Shown piece after piece: positions 28,597 to 37,019 of a stretch of DNA of 64,000 bases. Positions within the stretch are counted from its first letter, which is position 1. Each line of letters opens with the position of its first letter. The position numbers and the translations under genes are program-made. Origin of the DNA: Sandaracinaceae bacterium (GTDB lineage: Bacteria; Myxococcota_A; Polyangia; Polyangiales; Sandaracinaceae); contig JAVJQK010000109.1 in assembly GCA_040218145.1 (NCBI GenBank), forward strand, positions 62,001 through 126,000, written 5' to 3'. The notes beneath the pieces were generated by a model, which saw nothing but the letters and a program-made list of their open reading frames with translations, had not been told where the DNA came from and searched no databases.

Positions 28597-29135
28597 CCAC
28601 GCTCGCCGTGTTCGGAGGCAGCTTCGATCCCCCGCACGTGGGGCACGTGCTCGCCGCCGCGTGGGTCCTCAGCACGGGGGAGGTCGACGGGCTCGTCGTC
28701 GTGCCTTGCGGCAGCCACGCCTTCGGCAAGGCGCTGACACCCTTCCCTCACCGCCTCCGCATGGCGGAGCTCGCCTTCGCGCCGATCCGCGGCGCCCACG
28801 TCAGCGACATCGAGGCGCGCCGCGTGGGCCCCAGCTACACCGTCGACACGCTCGAGGCGCTGCGAACAAAGCAAGTCAAACTGCGGCTGGTCATCGGATC
28901 GGATCTGGTCGACGAGATCCCGCGATGGCACGAGGGCCACCGCGTGCCTTCGCTCGCGCCGCCGCTCGTGGTGGGGCGCGGCGGGCACGGCGACGGGAGC
29001 GAGGACATCTCCATGCCCGCCGTCAGCAGCACCGAGGTGCGGCGCCGGCTGCGCGCGGGTGAGTCGGTGGAGGCGCTGGTTCCGCGCGCGGTGCGTCGCT
29101 ACGTGACGCGCCATGGGCTCTACCGTGGCGCCTGA
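28593..29135 (+). CDS. nadD: Nicotinate-nucleotide adenylyltransferase
   Basis: 180-aa NAD biosynthesis enzyme that joins nicotinate mononucleotide with ATP to make deamido-NAD. The nucleotidyltransferase signature GGSFDPPHVGHVLAA is at residues 7-21, RLVIGSDLVDEIPRWHEGH gives the substrate loop, and VSSTEVRRRLRAGE is the C-terminal ATP motif. Slightly shorter than usual, but all motifs are present. ATG 28593 overlaps the previous stop (ATGA). In many bacteria nadD sits with rsfS or obgE; here it is inside a TPR operon, which is unusual. Confidence 0.9.
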   Translation: MTTLAVFGGSFDPPHVGHVLAAAWVLSTGEVDGLVVVPCGSHAFGKALTPFPHRLRMAELAFAPIRGAHVSDIEARRVGPSYTVDTLEALRTKQVKLRLVIGSDLVDEIPRWHEGHRVPSLAPPLVVGRGGHGDGSEDISMPAVSSTEVRRRLRAGESVEALVPRAVRRYVTRHGLYRGA

Positions 29136-29150
29136 GCACGGGAGACGCGG

Positions 29151-29918
29151 ATGCGAGTGACGATCGTCGGGCGGGGCCGCGTGGGCCGAGGGCTGGCGAG
29201 CGCCGCGAAGCGCGCCGACCTCGACGTGAAGCTCGTACGCGGAGGCACCGAGGGGCGCGTGCGCGGCGCGCTGGTCGTGCTGGCGGTGCCGGATCCGGTC
29301 GTGGCCGACGTGGCCGCGAAGCTCGAGGTGAGAGGCGCGCTCGTGCACTGCTCGGGGAGCCTCGGCGTGGAGGTCCTGCGAGGGCGCGCGCCCTCCGTCG
29401 GCGTGATGCACCCCCTCGTCTCCTTCGCGGACCCCGAGCGCCCACCGAGCCTGCGCGACGCGACCTTCGTCCTCGACGGGGACGACGAGGCCGTCAAGCG
29501 CGCAAGGAAACTGGCCCGCCGCCTCGGGGCCCGCCCGGTGCGCGCGCAGGTCCACGGCCCCGCCTATCACGCGGCCGCGGCGCTCGGGGCGAACGGCGCG
29601 GCCGCGCTCGCCGCGGTGGCGGTCCGCGTGCTCGAAGCGCAGGGAATGACCCGGCGGGACGCCGAGCGCGCGATGGGGGCCTTGCTCCGCACGGTGGGTG
29701 AGAACGTCGAGACGGTGGGCGTCCCGACCGCCCTGAGCGGGCCCGTGATCCGGGGTGACGCCGGCACGGTGCGGCGACATCGCGAGGCGCTCGAGGCCCT
29801 CGATCCGGGCGCGCGGCGCGCGTACGACGCGGTCGGCCCCGCCATCCTGGAGTGCGCACGCGAGGCTGGCCTCGACCCCGAGCGCGCGGCCGAGGTGGCG
29901 CGCGCCCTGACCGAGTGA
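29151..29918 (+). CDS. Rossmann-like DUF2520 protein
   Basis: 255 aa. The N-terminal NAD(P)-binding Rossmann fold has VGRGRVGRGLASAAKRA. The rest matches the Rossmann-like/DUF2520 family: ALVHCSGSLGVEVL, VMHPLVSFADPERPPSLRDA, and HGPAYHAAAALGANGAAALA, where the family's conserved His and Ala/Asn are visible, followed by an all-helical domain (ALSGPVIRGDAGTVRRHREA). Relatives are annotated as F420- or NADP-dependent oxidoreductases of unknown substrate, sometimes next to pantothenate genes. It starts 15 bases after nadD and probably ends this operon; the convergent kinase gene ends 12 bases away. Confidence 0.82.
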   Translation: MRVTIVGRGRVGRGLASAAKRADLDVKLVRGGTEGRVRGALVVLAVPDPVVADVAAKLEVRGALVHCSGSLGVEVLRGRAPSVGVMHPLVSFADPERPPSLRDATFVLDGDDEAVKRARKLARRLGARPVRAQVHGPAYHAAAALGANGAAALAAVAVRVLEAQGMTRRDAERAMGALLRTVGENVETVGVPTALSGPVIRGDAGTVRRHREALEALDPGARRAYDAVGPAILECAREAGLDPERAAEVARALTE

Positions 29919-29930
29919 CCGCGGCCCCGG

Positions 29931-31220
29931 TCAGCGGAGCGCGGCCCAGACCACCAGCAGGACGAGCACCACCGCGAAGGCGAGCCCGATCAGCACCATC
30001 GGCGCGCGGGAGGTGGGCTCGGCGTCCGAGGCGGTGAGTCGCTTCGTCGTCTCCTCGGCGAGCGGCCGCCCGGACGGCGACGTCGGCTCCGGGCTGCTCA
30101 GCGCCACGATCTCCACCGGCGGCCCCGCCTCGAGCGCCTCCGCGGCGCGCTCGCGCTCGCGCCGGAGCAGCACGACGTCCGACTCGAAGTGATCGCTGAG
30201 GAAGCTGCCGAACCGGATCTGCGAGACGAAGAGCTTGGCCTTCATCGCGTAGTCGTCGAGCGCCCGGAGCATCTCGGCCGCGCTCGGGAAGCGAGCCTCG
30301 GGATCGGGGGCGAGCGCGCGGTCCAGGATCGCCTGCAGCTCGCCCTGCTCGGGCAGACCACGGTCGGGCAGCGGCGGCACCTCGCCTCGCTTGGCGAGCG
30401 CCAGCATCTCGGCCTCGGTCCCCTTGTAGAGCCGACGCCCCGCGCAGAGCTCCCAGAGGACGATCCCGGCCGCGAAGACGTCGGCCCGACCGTCGAGCTC
30501 CTCGCCTCGCGCGTGCTCCGGCGACATGTACGCCGCCTTGCCCGCGACGCGCGAGCGCTCCCCCGTGCTCTCGGTGTCGTCGTCTCGGTCGTCGTCTCGG
30601 GCGTCGGGGGCGCGCACGGAGCCCCCGAGCGCCTTGGCGATGCCGAAGTCACAGAGCTTCACCTCGCCCTCGAAGCTGATCAGCACGTTCGAGGGGGAGA
30701 CGTCGCGGTGCACGATGCCGAGCGGCTCGCCCTCGTCGTCCTTCTTCCGATGCGCGAAGTCGAGGGCGGCGAGCGCCTCTCGGACCACGAAGAGGGCGAA
30801 CTCGGCCGGGAGCGGGATGCGGCGCTTGCTCAGGCGGCGGAGGAGCTGGTTGAGGTCGTAGCCCTCGACGTACTCCATCGTGATGTAGAGACGGTCGCCC
30901 TCACGGCCGAGGTCGAGGACCTGCACCACGTTGGCGTGACGCAGGCCGGCGACGAGCTTGGCCTCGTCGATGAGCATCTTGGCGAACTGCGGATCCCCGC
31001 CGAGCTCGGGGAGGATCTGCTTGACCACCACGCGGCGGGCGCCACCGAGCTCGGTGTGGGCGCGCGCGAGGTAGATGTCCGCCATGCCCCCACGACCGAT
31101 GCGATCGAAGAGGTGATAGCGCCCGAAGCGTCGCGGGAGGTGGTCCGTCTCGGCCGCGCCGTCCCCCTGTGCCCGGGCCCCGCGTTCATCCGCACGCAGG
31201 GTGCTCGCGTCGGTCCCCAA
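29931..31220 (-). CDS. Membrane Ser/Thr protein kinase with C-terminal anchor
   Basis: 429-aa Hanks-type kinase: Gly loop IGRGGMADIYLARA, ATP Lys in RVVVKQILPEL, catalytic IVHRDVSPSNVLI, CDFGIAKALGG and MSPEHARGEELDGRADV. All catalytic residues are visible. After a Pro/Glu-rich linker it ends in one membrane helix (APMVLIGLAFAVVLVLLVVW), so the kinase faces the cytoplasm with almost no extracytoplasmic part. No ATG fits; I chose TTG 31220, with GGGAGAG six bases upstream and only 35 residues before the kinase domain. A longer frame would overlap the neighbouring gene. It is last in the six-gene minus-strand run. Confidence 0.85.
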   Translation of the reverse strand: MGTDASTLRADERGARAQGDGAAETDHLPRRFGRYHLFDRIGRGGMADIYLARAHTELGGARRVVVKQILPELGGDPQFAKMLIDEAKLVAGLRHANVVQVLDLGREGDRLYITMEYVEGYDLNQLLRRLSKRRIPLPAEFALFVVREALAALDFAHRKKDDEGEPLGIVHRDVSPSNVLISFEGEVKLCDFGIAKALGGSVRAPDARDDDRDDDTESTGERSRVAGKAAYMSPEHARGEELDGRADVFAAGIVLWELCAGRRLYKGTEAEMLALAKRGEVPPLPDRGLPEQGELQAILDRALAPDPEARFPSAAEMLRALDDYAMKAKLFVSQIRFGSFLSDHFESDVVLLRRERERAAEALEAGPPVEIVALSSPEPTSPSGRPLAEETTKRLTASDAEPTSRAPMVLIGLAFAVVLVLLVVWAALR

Positions 31221-31296
31221 TTTCCGCTCTCCCGCCGCGCTTTTGCCAGGGACGCCGGAGAAACGCAAGCGTGGCGGTTCTCGCCGTGGCGGCGAG

Positions 31297-31665
31297 TCAG
31301 TCCTCCGGGTCGAGCTTGCCCCTCGCGGATTTGAGGATCTGCACCGTGCGACCGAAGCGGCGCTTGCCCCACTGGGTCTCGTCGTCGCCCTGCTGCCCGG
31401 CCGGCGTGGGGGCGACCGCGCCGCCGCGCGCCTCGACGCCACCGAGGAAGGTCTCGATCTTCTTGAGGCGCGCCGCCGCGTCGTCCTCCGAGACGTAGAC
31501 CTCGAGCCGCCGCTTCAGGGCGGGGAGCGCGGCGCGGTACGCCTCGGGCCCGCCGTCCGCCTCCTGGCCCGCCTCGGCCAGCGCGCGGCGCACGGCACCG
31601 GGGCCGACGTACGCGGAGAATCCGCAGAGCTCGACGATGCGGTCGAAGAGCGCGTCCTGACTCAC
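31297..31665 (-). CDS. Hypothetical 122-aa protein between kinase and SBP genes
   Basis: Small, probably cytoplasmic protein. The N-terminal two thirds is helical (LFDRIVELCGFSAYVGPGAV, AYRAALPALKRRLEVYVSED, AARLKKIETFLGG), followed by a Gly/Ala/Pro linker and a basic tail ending RTVQILKSARGKLDPED. I recognise no family. It starts 10 bases after the substrate-binding-protein gene and sits before the kinase, so it could be a kinase partner or substrate; that is positional inference only. Confidence 0.6.
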   Translation of the reverse strand: MSQDALFDRIVELCGFSAYVGPGAVRRALAEAGQEADGGPEAYRAALPALKRRLEVYVSEDDAAARLKKIETFLGGVEARGGAVAPTPAGQQGDDETQWGKRRFGRTVQILKSARGKLDPED

Positions 31666-31675
31666 AGCTCACCTC

Positions 31676-32851
31676 TCATGGACAAGTCACACCGGCCCCC
31701 TCGAGCACCTCGGGTCGGAGAAGATCGTCCCCCGAGCCCTCCCGGACGAAGCCGACGTCGCGTAGCAGCCTCAGGGTATCGTCGTACGCGGCGCGGTCCA
31801 GGCAGCCGGGCGTGACCTCGGCCTCGCCGAGGAGCCCTGGCTGGACCAGCTCGGACACCCGCTCCAGCTGCCACGTCTGGTGCACGCGCGGATCCTGACG
31901 CGACCCGGAGCCGTCGCAGGTGTCGCCGCACAGCGCGAGCACCAGCTCCGTCGCCTGCTCGCGGTTGCCCTCCTCGAGGACCCAGCGCCAGCCGCGGAGG
32001 GTGGCGCGGATGAAGCGCTCGGCGATCTCGCGGCCCGTGATCCCCGTGCCCTCGAAGTCCGGGTCGTCGAGCAGCGCCTGGGTCGTGAAGATGAAGTCCT
32101 CGAGGAGGCCGCAGCCGTGCTCCGCCGTGGGCAGCCGCACGAGCGTGTCGAGCGGGTGGCCGAGGCCGACGATCTGGTCGAGCTCGTTGTAGACCATCGC
32201 GCTCGCCAAGGTGACGTCGTCGGGGAACACGAGGGCCGGGTCGAACGCGTACGACACGGTCGTGACGTCGGGCTCCTGTCCGGGCGGCAGGTCGCTGTCG
32301 AGGTCGCTCGTGATGCCGTGACTTCGCAAACACACCTGCACCGGGAACTCGTTGCCGAAGTCCCACACGCCGAGGGTCGTCCCGGGCAGGTCGTCGAAGC
32401 TCGCCACGCCGCTGTCGGCCAGGCCCACCATCTCGAAGCCGGGGCGCTGGAAGATCTGGGCGATGTGGCGCAGCTGATGATCGTTCTCCTCGACCTCGCG
32501 CACCATGTTGGCGATCCAGTCGGTGCCGAAGTGAGCCTCGCCGGTGGCGACCGCCTGGGACGGGTTCACGCCGCCGCCGTCCAGCACGACGACGTCCAGG
32601 CCCTCCTGCTCGTAGAAGGTGAAGCCGTCGTCGCGGGGCACCATCGGCCCGGCCGAGGCGCCGTCCGCGTGCCCTCCGGCCGCGTAGTATCCGGCGAACT
32701 GGGCCTGCGGGAACCACTTGGACTGGAACACGATCCGCACCGGATTCTCCGGGGTGCCGACCGCCCCGCCGCCGCCGTCACACCCGATCGCCCCGCACGC
32801 GACCACGAACATCACCGACGACGACCACAAACCGCTTCTGAACATCCTCAT
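31676..32851 (-). CDS. NMT1/THI5-like substrate-binding lipoprotein
   Basis: 391-aa periplasmic-binding-type protein. The signal ends in a lipobox (VVACGAIGCDGGG). The mature part begins VRIVFQSKWFPQAQFAGYYA, typical of NMT1/THI5/SsuA-like binding proteins, with EQEGLDVVVLDGGGVNPSQA and GEAHFGTDW as further landmarks. Relatives bind pyrimidine precursors of thiamine, riboflavin or aliphatic sulfonates, but no permease or ATPase genes follow, so it is an orphan and might be a ligand sensor. I chose ATG 32851, preceded by GGGGG; an in-frame TTG upstream is possible. It lies between the DUF4215 lipoprotein and the 122-aa gene. Confidence 0.8.
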   Translation of the reverse strand: MRMFRSGLWSSSVMFVVACGAIGCDGGGGAVGTPENPVRIVFQSKWFPQAQFAGYYAAGGHADGASAGPMVPRDDGFTFYEQEGLDVVVLDGGGVNPSQAVATGEAHFGTDWIANMVREVEENDHQLRHIAQIFQRPGFEMVGLADSGVASFDDLPGTTLGVWDFGNEFPVQVCLRSHGITSDLDSDLPPGQEPDVTTVSYAFDPALVFPDDVTLASAMVYNELDQIVGLGHPLDTLVRLPTAEHGCGLLEDFIFTTQALLDDPDFEGTGITGREIAERFIRATLRGWRWVLEEGNREQATELVLALCGDTCDGSGSRQDPRVHQTWQLERVSELVQPGLLGEAEVTPGCLDRAAYDDTLRLLRDVGFVREGSGDDLLRPEVLEGAGVTCP

Positions 32852-32869
32852 CCCCCACAACTGCCCGGC

Positions 32870-33880
32870 CTACCCGGCCGTGAGCTCCAACACCAGGTGG
32901 TAGTCCAGCGTGGGCACGCCACGCGCCGCCGAGAGCACCACGAAATAGACGCCCGGCTCGAGGCCCTCCGCGAAGGCGTCGCCCGCTTCGATGCTCGGAC
33001 AGCCGCCGCCTGCACGACCGATCTCACCCGTGCCACGGCGCACGAGCCCGTCCTCGCCGAGCAGCGTCATCGTGACCTCGGGCGTCTCGTCGCCGCACGG
33101 CAGCTCCGCTCCGTCGAGCATCGTCGCGCGCAGGCTCGCCGTCTCCGTCACGCGCACCGCGAACACGTCCACGTCGCACGCGCCACCCAGCCGCCCGACG
33201 AGCGACCGCGTCGAGCCCATTTCGGCCGGCGCGACGTTCGCCTCCGAGCGCTCGTTGTTGGGCTCGATCTCCCGCAGCCGCTCCAGCGAGATCTCGAGCC
33301 GGCAGTCCGCGTCGCAGCCGTCGCCGTCGATCTCGTTGCCGTCGTCACAACCCTCGCCCGGCTCGCGCCGTCTATCTCCACATGTCGTCTTGACCACGGT
33401 CAGGTCCAGCTCGCCGCCCCCGCGGTAGCTGTCGAAGCCGATGATGTGCTCGCCGGCGACCTCGGGCTCGAAGACGAACGACTCCAGGATCCCGGGACCG
33501 CAGCGATCGATGAGCGCGGTGCAGCTGCCGGGGTCGCAGACCGGCATCGTGTAGAGCACCACGTCGGACTGCGTGTCGAGCGGCTCCGCGATGATGGTCC
33601 ATCGCTCCCCGGGCCCGGCCTGGATGGCCACGAAGCCATCGGCGCCGCTGAGCCCGCGTCCGTCGCAGCCGGTCAGCGCGCGCTCGTCGTCCTCGAACAG
33701 AGAGAGGTCGACCCGGACGCTCCCGCCCGTGTCGTCCAGGACCATCAGCTCGCCGGGGCCGCAGTGGTCCGAGACCGCGAGGGTCGGCTCGACGCCCGCG
33801 TCGAGCGCCGCGAGGGCGGGGCCGATGTCGTAGATGTCGCAGCCGAGTAAGAGCAGCGCGAAGAGGCAGCCACGGCGCAT
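32870..33880 (-). CDS. Cys-rich lipoprotein with DUF4215 repeat
   Basis: 336 aa. The short signal ends in LFALLLLGC, a lipobox. Several beta domains follow, each with paired cysteines (for example SDHCGPGEL and VCDPGSCTALIDRCGPG). A Myxococcus-type Cys-rich repeat reads EGCDDGNEIDGDGCDADCRL (about 185-205). The C-terminal domain (FAVRVTETASLRATML, GVYFVVLSA) looks like a pre-peptidase C-terminal beta sandwich. Probably displayed on the outer membrane. The ATG overlaps the stop of the TPR gene upstream. The DUF4215 repeat is common in myxobacterial surface proteins. Confidence 0.82.
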   Translation of the reverse strand: MRRGCLFALLLLGCDIYDIGPALAALDAGVEPTLAVSDHCGPGELMVLDDTGGSVRVDLSLFEDDERALTGCDGRGLSGADGFVAIQAGPGERWTIIAEPLDTQSDVVLYTMPVCDPGSCTALIDRCGPGILESFVFEPEVAGEHIIGFDSYRGGGELDLTVVKTTCGDRRREPGEGCDDGNEIDGDGCDADCRLEISLERLREIEPNNERSEANVAPAEMGSTRSLVGRLGGACDVDVFAVRVTETASLRATMLDGAELPCGDETPEVTMTLLGEDGLVRRGTGEIGRAGGGCPSIEAGDAFAEGLEPGVYFVVLSAARGVPTLDYHLVLELTAG

Positions 33881-34893
33881 CAGAAGCGACCTCCCGAGAC
33901 GAGACCGACCTCGCCCGGAGCGAGCGTGGGGACGACGAACGCCACCGCGTCCGTGGCTTCGCCTCCCGACCAGTCGGTGAGCAGCAACGCCCAGGCCACG
34001 CTGGCCGCGCCGAGCACGGAGGTGGTGACGATGAGCACGTTCGTGCGGGTCTGGAGATCGAGGCCCGCGTAGTAGCCATCGAGCGTGGGCGCCGCGAGGT
34101 ACGCGTCGTGCGACTCGAGCACGTCGACGGTCGACCAGGTCAGCAGCGCCGCCGACACGAGGGTGAGCCCGGCCGGCACGGTCAGCCATACGGGCGCCAG
34201 GCGCCACTCGCCGCCGGCGATCGGCCGCCTCGGCGTGTCCACGTCCGCGACCGCGGCCTGCCCCTCGAACGACTCGGGATCGATCTCGCTGCCCAGCTCG
34301 AGCAGGTGGTTGCCGTGCTGGTCGAGCACCTCGACGTGGTACTCGACCGCCGCCTCGGCGGTGAGGCCGGTCACGGGCACGGCGAGCTCGTCCTGCGCCT
34401 CGAGCTCCACCCGCTCGAAGGCGGCCGCGCCCCGGACGCGGACGAACGCCACGACCCGCGCCGCCATCCCGAGCGGGTCCTGGAGCTGCAGGCCGACACC
34501 GCGCGACTGACGGAGCCTTCGCGCGTCCACCTCGAACGCGCCGTTGCGCGCGGCCCACTCGCCTCGCGCTTCGAGCAGCGGCTGGCGGAGGCGCGGAGAG
34601 AGGTCGGCGCCATCTTCGGGCGAGCCGAGGGCGATCATGCGCGCGAACGCGTCGCGCGCCGCCTCCTCGTCTCCATCCGCCGCCGCGGCGATCCCCATCA
34701 GCCGGTACATGCGCGCCACGTCGCCGGGCTCGTGGCCGCCCTCGGAGAGCGCCTGCTGCGCGAGCTCGCGCGCGCGTGGGAAGTCGACCTCGAGGTACGC
34801 CTCCTCCGCCTGGGCCAGCCGATCCTGGGCCCACGCCGGCGATGCCAGCGAGAACCCCGAGACGATGATCCAAGAAGCGAAGAGAGCCCTCAA
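33880..34893 (-). CDS. Exported TPR-containing envelope protein
   Basis: 337 aa. I chose TTG 34893, which overlaps the kinase stop (TTGA) and puts a good signal peptide at the N-terminus (RALFASWIIVSGFSLASP, then AWAQ); longer frames would have no signal and overlap the kinase gene. TPR-like helices follow (DRLAQAEEAYLEVDFPRARE), then a beta-rich domain (VEYHVEVLDQHGNHLLELG), and two hydrophobic segments near the C-terminus (LAPVWLTVPAGLTLVSAALL and TNVLIVTTSVLGAASVAWAL). Proteins of this layout often accompany PEGA kinases in myxobacteria. Co-translated with both neighbours. Function unknown. Confidence 0.72.
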   Translation of the reverse strand: MRALFASWIIVSGFSLASPAWAQDRLAQAEEAYLEVDFPRARELAQQALSEGGHEPGDVARMYRLMGIAAAADGDEEAARDAFARMIALGSPEDGADLSPRLRQPLLEARGEWAARNGAFEVDARRLRQSRGVGLQLQDPLGMAARVVAFVRVRGAAAFERVELEAQDELAVPVTGLTAEAAVEYHVEVLDQHGNHLLELGSEIDPESFEGQAAVADVDTPRRPIAGGEWRLAPVWLTVPAGLTLVSAALLTWSTVDVLESHDAYLAAPTLDGYYAGLDLQTRTNVLIVTTSVLGAASVAWALLLTDWSGGEATDAVAFVVPTLAPGEVGLVSGGRF

Positions 34894-36653
34894 CGAAGCC
34901 CCACCCGCCGACGCAGCGTCTCGCCCGCCTGAATCTCCACCGTGTACCTCTCCTCGATCCCTTGCTCGGCGTTGCGCAGCAACAAGACGTGCCGTCCTGC
35001 GGGCAGCTCGACGCGCATCAGAGGGGTGTTCCCGAGCGACCGACCGCCGAGGCTGACCTCGGTCCACGGCGTCGTGTCGAGGAAGAGGAGCCCTGGCTCC
35101 GCGCGAGGCGCGGGAGCGGTCTCCTGGGTCTGCGCAGGCCGGCGCCGGCGGCGGCTCCTCCGCGGCGCGGTGGCGACGGCCTCCGCCTCCGCCTCGGCGG
35201 GCTCTTCCTCCGCGTCCGCCGCGCGCGCGTCTGCTCCTTCGGCCTGTTCGCTCTCCGCGTCCGGCTCCGGCGGCGCGCCTCCCGGCGCGTCAGCCTCCGT
35301 CGGCTCGACGGCCGGCGGGGCGGCGGCCTCCACGTCTGCGCCCTCGGCGGCGGCGGGGGCCGCCGAGGCGACCGCGGGCGCGCTCGGCGAGGCGTCGGAC
35401 GCGAGCGCGGCGGGCGTGTGATCGCGCGACGCGATCCACACCACCGCGCCCGTGAGCCCGAGCGCGAGCAGCACGACGAGCGCCATCAGCCACGGGTTCG
35501 CCCGCGACGGCAGGGCCTCGGTGCCGGTGGCCGAGTACGAGAAGGAGCCCTCCCCCGACAGCGCGAAGGCCTGCGAGACGTCTCCCATCTCGCCCTTGAC
35601 GCACGCGGAGATGGCCTCGCGCCGATGGGTGATCGCCTGCTCGAACATGCCGTGGAGGTGCTTGCCCACGTCACGGTGACGGGTCGCCGCGGACAGGCCG
35701 CGCAGATAGGTCTCGAGATCGTCCCGCATCTCGGCCGCGCTCGCGTAGCGCTCGGACAGGTCACGCCGCAGCGCGCGCTCGGCCACCGCGGCGAGCTCCT
35801 CCGGGGCGTCGATCGCGACCGAGCGCACGGACGGAATCTCGTCCGTGGTCACCGCGCGCAGGGTCGCCACCTCGGTGTCTCGCTTGAACAGCCGTCGACC
35901 CGTGAGGCACTCCCAGAGCACGACGCCCATGCCCCACACGTCCGAGCGGCCGTCCACGTCTCGCTGCTCGGCCTGCTCGGGCGAGAGGTACGCGTACTTG
36001 CCCTTGATGGCCCCGTGCTCGGTGCGCGCGACCTGCATCGCGGCCTTCGCCACGCCGAAGTCGAGCACCTTGGTGACGCCGTTGTAGCCGACGAAGAGGT
36101 TGTGGGGCGAGACGTCGCGGTGGACCACGTGGAGGGGGTTGCCCTCGAGGTCGCGGAGGTCGTGCGCGTGCTGCAGCCCCTCGAGCGAGTCGGCCACCAT
36201 CCGGGCCAGCAGGGGGGCGGGGACCGGCTCGCCCAGCTCCTTGCAGCGAGCCAGCACCAGCGAGAGGGGCTGCCCCTCGAGGTACTCCATGGCCATGAAC
36301 GGCAGCCCCTGGACCTCGCCGACCTCGTTCGTCTGGACGACGTTGGGGTGGGCGAGCAGGGCGGCGAGGCGCGCCTCGTCCATGAACATCTCGCGCACGC
36401 CGCTCTCGTCCAGGAGATGGGCGTGCATCCGCTTGATGACGACGAGCTTCTGGAACCCGCCCTGGCCGACCCGCAGGGCGAGGAAGACCTCGGCCATCGC
36501 GCCCTGACCCAGCTTGGCGACCAGCGTGTAGCCACCGAAGCGAGTGGCGTCGATCGCCCTCACTGCTCCCGGAAGCTCTAGCTCGTCTTGGGGATCCACC
36601 GAGGAGGGCACAAACGGATTCTCTGTGGCGATCCTGAACCTGTCAACGAACAC
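34890..36653 (-). CDS. Ser/Thr protein kinase with PEGA domain
   Basis: 587 aa. The cytoplasmic Hanks kinase domain (about 42-300) has LGQGAMAEVFLAL, KLVVIKRMHAHL, VVHRDVSPHNLFVG, DFGVAKAAM and YLSPEQAEQRDVDGRSDVWG. A regulatory helical segment follows, then a membrane helix (NPWLMALVVLLALGLTGAVV), an extracytoplasmic Ala/Glu/Pro-rich spacer, and a C-terminal PEGA beta domain (GLLFLDTTPWTEVSLGG, TPLMRVELPAGRHVLLLR) that may sense surface carbohydrate or envelope state. The start at GTG 36653 is uncertain because a promoter-like pair lies just inside it; GTG 36611 or 36599 are alternatives. First of the six-gene run. Confidence 0.88.
   Translation of the reverse strand: MFVDRFRIATENPFVPSSVDPQDELELPGAVRAIDATRFGGYTLVAKLGQGAMAEVFLALRVGQGGFQKLVVIKRMHAHLLDESGVREMFMDEARLAALLAHPNVVQTNEVGEVQGLPFMAMEYLEGQPLSLVLARCKELGEPVPAPLLARMVADSLEGLQHAHDLRDLEGNPLHVVHRDVSPHNLFVGYNGVTKVLDFGVAKAAMQVARTEHGAIKGKYAYLSPEQAEQRDVDGRSDVWGMGVVLWECLTGRRLFKRDTEVATLRAVTTDEIPSVRSVAIDAPEELAAVAERALRRDLSERYASAAEMRDDLETYLRGLSAATRHRDVGKHLHGMFEQAITHRREAISACVKGEMGDVSQAFALSGEGSFSYSATGTEALPSRANPWLMALVVLLALGLTGAVVWIASRDHTPAALASDASPSAPAVASAAPAAAEGADVEAAAPPAVEPTEADAPGGAPPEPDAESEQAEGADARAADAEEEPAEAEAEAVATAPRRSRRRRRPAQTQETAPAPRAEPGLLFLDTTPWTEVSLGGRSLGNTPLMRVELPAGRHVLLLRNAEQGIEERYTVEIQAGETLRRRVGLR
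36618..36646 (-). promoter_or_regulatory. Candidate promoter of the kinase operon
   Basis: On the minus strand a perfect TTGACA (36646-36641) is followed after 17 bases by GAGAAT (36623-36618, four of six positions). If real, transcription begins near 36610 and the PEGA kinase starts at a GTG downstream of 36653. Confidence 0.4.
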
Positions 36654-36703
36654 TTAGGCTGAAAAGGGCCCACTTGTAGGACATCGACCTACGTCGCGAA
36701 GGG

Positions 36704-36979
36704 TCAGAACTCGAGCGGGGCGGGGGCCTCCTCCCGCGGTGACTCCAATCCGGATACGACCGCGTAGGCGATGATGGCCCCGATGCCCGCCAGTCCGAGC
36801 CCCAGGCCGTAGATGGCGCCCTGCCCGGCGCCGCCCACGGCGGCGAGCACGACGCCGGTCAGCTCGCCGGCGATCCAGAGCCCGACGCCCAGGCCCCCCC
36901 ACGACCGCGAGCGGCCCTTGCCCTGGGCGGCGTCGGCGAGGTGGCGGTAGAACCAGCGCAGGAAGAAGAGCTCGATCAT
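36704..36979 (-). CDS. Small glycine-rich membrane protein
   Basis: 91 aa. An amphipathic N-terminus (MIELFFLRWFYRHLADAAQG) with a basic stretch is followed by two or three Gly-rich hydrophobic segments (WIAGELTGVVLAAVGGAG, AIYGLGLGLAGIGAIIAYAV) and a short acidic/Pro tail. It is an inner-membrane protein by prediction; no family recognised. It lies 40 bases after the Clp ATPase gene and 50 before the PEGA kinase gene, on the same strand. Confidence 0.65.
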   Translation of the reverse strand: MIELFFLRWFYRHLADAAQGKGRSRSWGGLGVGLWIAGELTGVVLAAVGGAGQGAIYGLGLGLAGIGAIIAYAVVSGLESPREEAPAPLEF

Positions 36980-37019
36980 GCCCGTCGTACGGCTCGGGCC
37001 GGCGGCTCTTCCCCGCGCC

